Below, piece after piece: positions 60,335 to 64,000 of a DNA stretch of 64,000 nt. Origin of the DNA: Yoonia sp034652275 (GTDB lineage Bacteria > Pseudomonadota > Alphaproteobacteria > Rhodobacterales > Rhodobacteraceae); assembly GCF_034652275.1 (NCBI RefSeq), contig NZ_JAXIWG010000001.1, positions 434,001-498,000 on the forward strand, written 5' to 3'. The notes under the pieces are model-generated. The model had not been told where the DNA came from, did not search any database, and saw only the letters and a list, made by a program, of their open reading frames with translations. Position 1 is the stretch's first letter. Each line of letters opens with the position of its first letter. The translations under genes were made by a program, and so were the position numbers.

Positions 60335-60363
60335 ACAGACGCGCCGCCCTGCGCGTCTGTTTT
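60335..60363 (+). terminator. Rho-independent terminator
   Basis: A perfect 10-bp stem ACAGACGCGC/GCGCGTCTGT with CGCCCT loop and TTT. It separates the preceding gene from icd. Confidence 0.7.
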
Positions 60364-60469
60364 GCGCTGCAACCTCGCCTCTTTTTCAGTATACAAATGC
60401 ATACAGCCCTTCCCGTAGGGCCGGTTTTGCGCTATGAGCGGCGCAGAATCCACGCCAAAGAGGTATAGA

Positions 60470-61678
60470 ATGTCCAAGATCAAGGTAGAGAACCCGGTCG
60501 TCGAGCTTGACGGCGATGAAATGACCCGGATCATCTGGGATTTCATCAAGAAAAAACTGATCCTGCCCTATCTGGACGTGGATCTGAAATACTACGATCT
60601 GGGCATGGAAGTCCGCGACGAAACCAATGACCAGATCACCGTGGACGCCGCCGAAGCGATCAAGAAATACGGTGTCGGCGTCAAATGCGCGACCATCACC
60701 CCTGATGAACAGCGCGTCGAGGAATTCGGCCTCAAACAGATGTGGCGCAGCCCCAACGGGACGATCCGCAACATCTTGGGCGGCGTGGTGTTCCGCGCGC
60801 CGATCATCTGCAAAAACGTGCCCCGCCTTGTGCCCGGCTGGACCGACCCGATCGTCATCGGCCGTCACGCCTTTGGCGACCAGTACAAAGCCACCGATTT
60901 CCTGATGCCCGGCAAAGGCCAGCTGACGATGAAGTTTGTGGGCGACGACGGCACAGTCATTGAAAAAGTCGTCTATGACAGCCCCGGTGCCGGTGTGGCG
61001 ATGGGTATGTACAACCTTGACGAAAGCATCATCGACTTTGCCCGCGCATCGTTGAACTATGGCCTGAACCTGGGCTGGCCGGTCTATCTGTCCACCAAGA
61101 ACACGATCCTGAAAGCCTATGACGGCCGCTTCAAGGATCTGTTCCAGAAGGTGTTCGAGGAAGAATTCGAGGACAAGTTCAAAGCTGCGGGCATCACCTA
61201 CGAACACCGCCTGATCGACGATATGGTCGCCGCCGCGATGAAATGGTCCGGCAAATTCGTCTGGGCCTGTAAAAACTACGACGGCGACGTGCAGTCCGAT
61301 ACTGTCGCACAGGGCTTTGGCTCGCTCGGCCTCATGACCTCCGCGCTGATGACCCCCGATGGCAAGATCGTCGAGGCCGAAGCCGCCCACGGCACGGTCA
61401 CCCGCCATTACCGTCAGCATCAAGCAGGCAAGGCGACATCGACCAACTCCATCGCGTCGATCTTTGCCTGGACCGGCGGGTTGAAGCACCGCGCGAAACT
61501 CGATGGCAACACACAGTTGATGAACTTTGCCACGACGCTGGAAAAGGTCACTGTGGATACAGTCGAAAGCGGCTTCATGACCAAGGATCTTGCCCTGCTG
61601 GTCGGCCCCGACCAGAAATGGCTGACGACCGAAGGGTTCCTCGAGAAAGTCGACGAGAACCTCAACGCCGCGATGTAA
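60470..61678 (+). CDS. icd: Isocitrate dehydrogenase, NADP-dependent, eukaryotic-type dimer
   Basis: 402 residues from ATG 60470 with AGAGG seven bases upstream. VVELDGDEMTRIIWDFIK at the N terminus and HGTVTRHYRQHQAGKATSTNSIASIFAWTGGL near the C terminus are those of the class II (human-like) NADP-IDH, not the E. coli-type. It makes 2-oxoglutarate and NADPH. Confidence 0.96.
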   Translation: MSKIKVENPVVELDGDEMTRIIWDFIKKKLILPYLDVDLKYYDLGMEVRDETNDQITVDAAEAIKKYGVGVKCATITPDEQRVEEFGLKQMWRSPNGTIRNILGGVVFRAPIICKNVPRLVPGWTDPIVIGRHAFGDQYKATDFLMPGKGQLTMKFVGDDGTVIEKVVYDSPGAGVAMGMYNLDESIIDFARASLNYGLNLGWPVYLSTKNTILKAYDGRFKDLFQKVFEEEFEDKFKAAGITYEHRLIDDMVAAAMKWSGKFVWACKNYDGDVQSDTVAQGFGSLGLMTSALMTPDGKIVEAEAAHGTVTRHYRQHQAGKATSTNSIASIFAWTGGLKHRAKLDGNTQLMNFATTLEKVTVDTVESGFMTKDLALLVGPDQKWLTTEGFLEKVDENLNAAM

Positions 61679-61681
61679 TGC

Positions 61682-61711
61682 AAAGGGGGGCCGGTTGGCC
61701 CCCCTTTTTTT
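61682..61711 (+). terminator. Strong rho-independent terminator of icd
   Basis: The stem AAAGGGGGGCC/GGCCCCCCTTT closes a GGTT loop and is followed by further T. It lies 4 bp after the icd stop. Confidence 0.9.
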
Positions 61712-61756
61712 CATGAAGCGCTTGCTGCGCCGTCGCTTCTTCAGTAACGGCCACCC

Positions 61757-62371
61757 ATGACCGAGACGATCAGCCCCCCCGCCCCGCATACCCACCTCGA
61801 AGATGCACAAGCCTTTGCGTTGGGCACGGCCATGTGCGCGCTGGGCGTCACTATGCTGACCCATCTGGGGCTGGTGACGGGGCAGACGGCGGGGCTGGCG
61901 GTGCTGTTGTCCTACGCGACGGGCGTGTCGTTCGGGATCGTGTTCTTTGCCGTCAACCTGCCGTTCTACTGGCTGGCCTGGGTCAAAATGGGCCCGCGGT
62001 TCACGATCAAGAGCTTTGTCTGCGTTGCCCTCGTCTCGGTCCTGTCGGAGCTCTTCCCGCGCTGGATCACCTTTGCCCAGCTCGACCCGGTGCTGGGCGC
62101 GATGCTGATCGGGGCCGTCATCGGGCTTGGGCTGATCGTCCTGTTCCGCCACGGCGCGAGCCTTGGCGGCATTGGCGTGCTGGTGCTGTGGTTGCAGGAA
62201 AAAACAGGCTTCCGGGCTGGCTATACGCAGTTGATCTTTGATCTGTGCCTCTTCGCCGCCGCCTTCGCCGTGATCGCGCCACGGCTGGTGCTGTTCTCGC
62301 TGGCGGGGGCAGTGGTCGCGAACCTGATCATCGCGACGAACCATCGGCCGGACCGCTATACCGGGCGCTAG
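61757..62371 (+). CDS. YitT-family membrane protein
   Basis: 204 residues. Five or six helices of the YitT/DUF161 type: LGVTMLTHLGLVTGQTAGLAVLLSYATGVSFGIVFFAVNLPFYWLAWVKMG, and FRHGASLGGIGVLVLWLQEKTG. An N-terminal soluble stretch of about 17 residues precedes. Function is not established; relatives are probable transporters. Confidence 0.85.
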   Translation: MTETISPPAPHTHLEDAQAFALGTAMCALGVTMLTHLGLVTGQTAGLAVLLSYATGVSFGIVFFAVNLPFYWLAWVKMGPRFTIKSFVCVALVSVLSELFPRWITFAQLDPVLGAMLIGAVIGLGLIVLFRHGASLGGIGVLVLWLQEKTGFRAGYTQLIFDLCLFAAAFAVIAPRLVLFSLAGAVVANLIIATNHRPDRYTGR

Positions 62372-62384
62372 GGCACAAGGATGA

Positions 62385-62412
62385 AAAAAGGGCGGCCGAA
62401 GCCGCCCCTTTT
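62385..62412. terminator. Bidirectional terminator between convergent genes
   Basis: Stem GGGCGGC/GCCGCCC with CGAA loop. TTTT follows on the plus strand and TTTTTT on the minus strand, serving both the YitT gene and the lipoprotein gene. Confidence 0.85.
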
Positions 62413-62432
62413 GACGCAACGCTGTATCGCGC

Positions 62433-63377
62433 CTAGTCGGTTTGGCGAGTGGCGGTATAGCCCGCAGCGCCGATAATTCTGTCGCCAGCGATCGTCTCGT
62501 CGATCACGGCAAGACCGCTGATTTCAGACCCGTCAGGCCCGAAGAAAGTGCCACCGATTTGGGTCGCCGACGGTGCGCAAACAATGAGATCAGGGCAGTT
62601 GGTCAACGTCGTCGTTGTGGTAAATCCATTTCCAACGATATTCGTTTCGAGAATGTCGAATTCGAATGTCCCATCGCCGCCATTCACGCTGGCATCGCCA
62701 AGGATGCGGCTGTCACCGAAACGCGCCGTAAAGCGCACTGATCCGGTGATGCTGCTGGCCTCACCATCCGAGAAAGTCTCTCCAGCCAATTCGCCAGCGT
62801 AGTTCACACTGCCATCCGTCGGCAGATTTGCCGGATTCGTTTCAAAGCCGAACGTATACAACCCGAACGGACCCTCATCGTCGCCACCAATGATTGAGAT
62901 CAGGTTGGTCGATGAAAACACACTGCCGGTGTTCGGGCGAAGCTCATAGTTCGTGCCATCACCACCCGTGGCTACCAGAGGGAAGAACGAACCCGGTGTC
63001 GCTGTGAATTCAAGCGTTTCGCCGTTGATTTCAAGGTTGAATGATCCGTCAGCACCGCCATCGGGGTTTTCCCCGCGGTCGATGCTGTAATTTGCATTGG
63101 ACAGATTGATGACGATTTCATCGCTGGTCCCGTCGGTTGACCGCGTGACCAAGAGAACCTAACCTGCATCGTCAAAGCCTTCTCCAGGCGCCGGAGCGCC
63201 GTTGACGAGGGCGATTTCATTCGCAAATGGCTGACCGTTGGAGGACTCGGTTTCGCTCTCCGTGCCAAAACTCAGTTGCACAACTGTATCGCCACCGGGG
63301 GTCGAAGAGCCGGAAGAACAGCCAGCCACAACAGCGGCGGCCAACATGAAAGACGGGAAAATATAGAATCTGGGCAT
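62433..63377 (-). pseudogene. TbpB-like beta-barrel lipoprotein, split by one in-frame TAG
   Basis: From ATG 63377 (AGGAG before it) the product starts MPRFYIFPSFMLAAAVVAGCSSG, a lipoprotein signal with Cys20. It reads 72 residues to FDDAG and stops at TAG 63161-63159. The same frame then continues with VLLVTRSTDGTSDEIV for a further 239 residues to a normal stop at 62433. The downstream part has repeated beta strands and the TbpB barrel-like motif FTARFGDSRILGDASVNGGDGTFEFDI and GTFFGPDGSEISGLAVIDE, as in Slam-type surface lipoproteins. A single C-to-T change of CAG would give the TAG. It is therefore a recent pseudogene, a polymorphism or a sequence error; translation restart at the TTG 63152 is unlikely to yield an exported protein. 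Confidence 0.75.
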
Positions 63378-63392
63378 CAGTTCTCCTAAAAG

Positions 63393-63408
63393 GTTAATAA
63401 AGTGTTAA
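63393..63408 (-). promoter_or_regulatory. Consensus CtrA site upstream of the lipoprotein gene
   Basis: Minus-strand TTAA-CACTTTA-TTAAC matches the full CtrA consensus TTAA-N7-TTAAC. It ends 16 bp before the start codon, so binding would probably overlap the core promoter. Confidence 0.65.
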
Positions 63409-63568
63409 TAGGCTAGGCGGTATTCCGCGAGATAACCAAGACAATTACCGCGACATACCGACACATGCAAAAAGAGCGATTTAATAGCTCTCGAATCCGA
63501 CGGTGGAGACATCATTTCGGCGCATGATTGCAGATGACAGCGCGTAATTTGCGCGCTACACGCGGAGC

Positions 63569-63904
63569 ATGCCCGTTCACTATTTCCTCCTGATTTTCGC
63601 AATCATCGCCGAGACCATCGGCACCACGGCGCTGCAGGCCAGCCAGCAGTTCACGCGGCTCTGGCCGTCGGTGATCGTCGTCGTCGCCTATGGCGTGTTG
63701 TTCTATCTGCTGGCGCTGACGCTGCGGTTCATGCCGGTGGGTGTCGTCTATGCGATGTGGTCGGGGCTGGGGATCGTGATGATCGCAGTGATCGGCTATC
63801 TGGTGTTCGGCCAAAGGCTCGATCTGCCGGCCGTTATCGGGATCGGGATGATCCTATGCGGCATCCTTGTGATCCATCTTTTCTCGCAGACTTCGTCGCA
63901 CTGA
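63569..63904 (+). CDS. Small multidrug resistance (SMR) family efflux protein
   Basis: 111 residues, four helices. The essential membrane Glu is at residue 14 (FAIIAETIGTTALQAS). GVVYAMWSGLGIVMIAVIGYLVFGQ matches the EmrE/SugE pattern, nearer to the EmrE/QacE branch than to guanidinium exporters (Gdx), though this is a judgement by eye. It would exchange hydrophobic cations for protons. Confidence 0.9.
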   Translation: MPVHYFLLIFAIIAETIGTTALQASQQFTRLWPSVIVVVAYGVLFYLLALTLRFMPVGVVYAMWSGLGIVMIAVIGYLVFGQRLDLPAVIGIGMILCGILVIHLFSQTSSH

Positions 63905-63982
63905 CGCAGTGCTGCGATTAAGGGGTGGCTTTTGCTGCGATTGCACGGTATCGCGCAGCTAAATTTCCCATAAGGCTGACCC

Positions 63983-64000
63983 ATGGATATCCGCAATATC
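63983..64000 (+). CDS. 5' end of a gene running off the window
   Basis: ATG 63983 opens MDIRNI, with AAGG 10 bases upstream, and no stop before the window end. Only six codons are visible, so no function can be given. Confidence 0.4.

Noticed and set aside
60386..62419. A 677-residue minus-strand frame opposite icd and the YitT gene
   Set aside because: Shadow frame, no domain recognised, and it crosses a strong terminator and two supported plus-strand genes.

Overview
The window is a chromosomal segment of an alphaproteobacterium of the order Rhodobacterales, most likely a marine Roseobacter-group species. The evidence is the high G+C content, a circularly permuted tmRNA gene, an alpha-type SspB, the trgA-trgB-cysK tellurite locus known from Rhodobacter, an FnrL-like site before hemN, a consensus CtrA site, and several small families typical of Rhodobacterales (DUF1476, DUF4169, DUF2946). 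No insertion sequence, prophage or CRISPR array was seen. Genes are dense, with many ATGA or TGATG overlaps.

Layout. 1-7.7 kb: 3' end of xerD, a CBS-domain transporter, a HerA-like ATPase, an intergenic region with two orphan terminators (possible small RNAs), an IalB-type protein, and an lpxD-acp-ketosynthase operon, then a Tat-exported murein peptidase. 7.9-13.5 kb: a complete seven-gene Mrp/Mnh cation/proton antiporter operon. 13.6 kb: tRNA-Ser(GGA), then an AI-2E family permease. 15.0-28.6 kb: fourteen minus-strand genes in one run. In transcription order they are DUF2182, DUF1326, DinB-like, acuI-like, cysteine-desulfurase-like, phrB, cfa, trgA, trgB, cysK, mscS-like, alaX, a secreted M35 metallopeptidase and a small membrane protein. 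This groups photoreactivation, membrane cyclopropanation, tellurite resistance, cysteine synthesis and two uncharacterised metal-binding families.

28.7-38.7 kb (plus strand): an orphan polyamine-type binding protein, a DUF2946/PCu(A)C/SCO copper group, hemN, a DUF4345 membrane protein, ssrA (permuted tmRNA with tag ANDNKAPMAMAA), a secreted phytochelatin-synthase-like protein, a DUF1194 VWA-like protein, chromate transporter chrA, sspB, fumC and two very small genes. 38.7-50.0 kb: cytochrome P450 coupled to a membrane hydrolase, ccdA, tusA-like, rne with a long leader, and dctBD in which DctD lacks the GAFTGA loop. 50.0-59.6 kb: purQ-purS-purC, an ATP-synthase zeta-type inhibitor, a split corrinoid methionine synthase (homocysteine methyltransferase, corrinoid protein, DUF1638), sufE, rnd, purN-purM and a CAT-anticodon tRNA. 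59.7-64 kb: a conserved hypothetical gene, icd, a YitT protein, a lipoprotein gene broken by one in-frame amber codon beneath a CtrA site, an SMR efflux protein and the first codons of a further gene.

Working together: metal, oxidant and thiol stress recurs from 15 to 36 kb (tellurite, copper, chromate, phytochelatin-synthase-like, photolyase/Cfa, DUF1326/DUF2182). Protein quality control links ssrA and sspB within 3 kb. One-carbon and purine genes cluster at 50-59 kb. Positions and motifs are read directly from the sequence. Family assignments come from recognition of motifs and overall sequence, without database searches.
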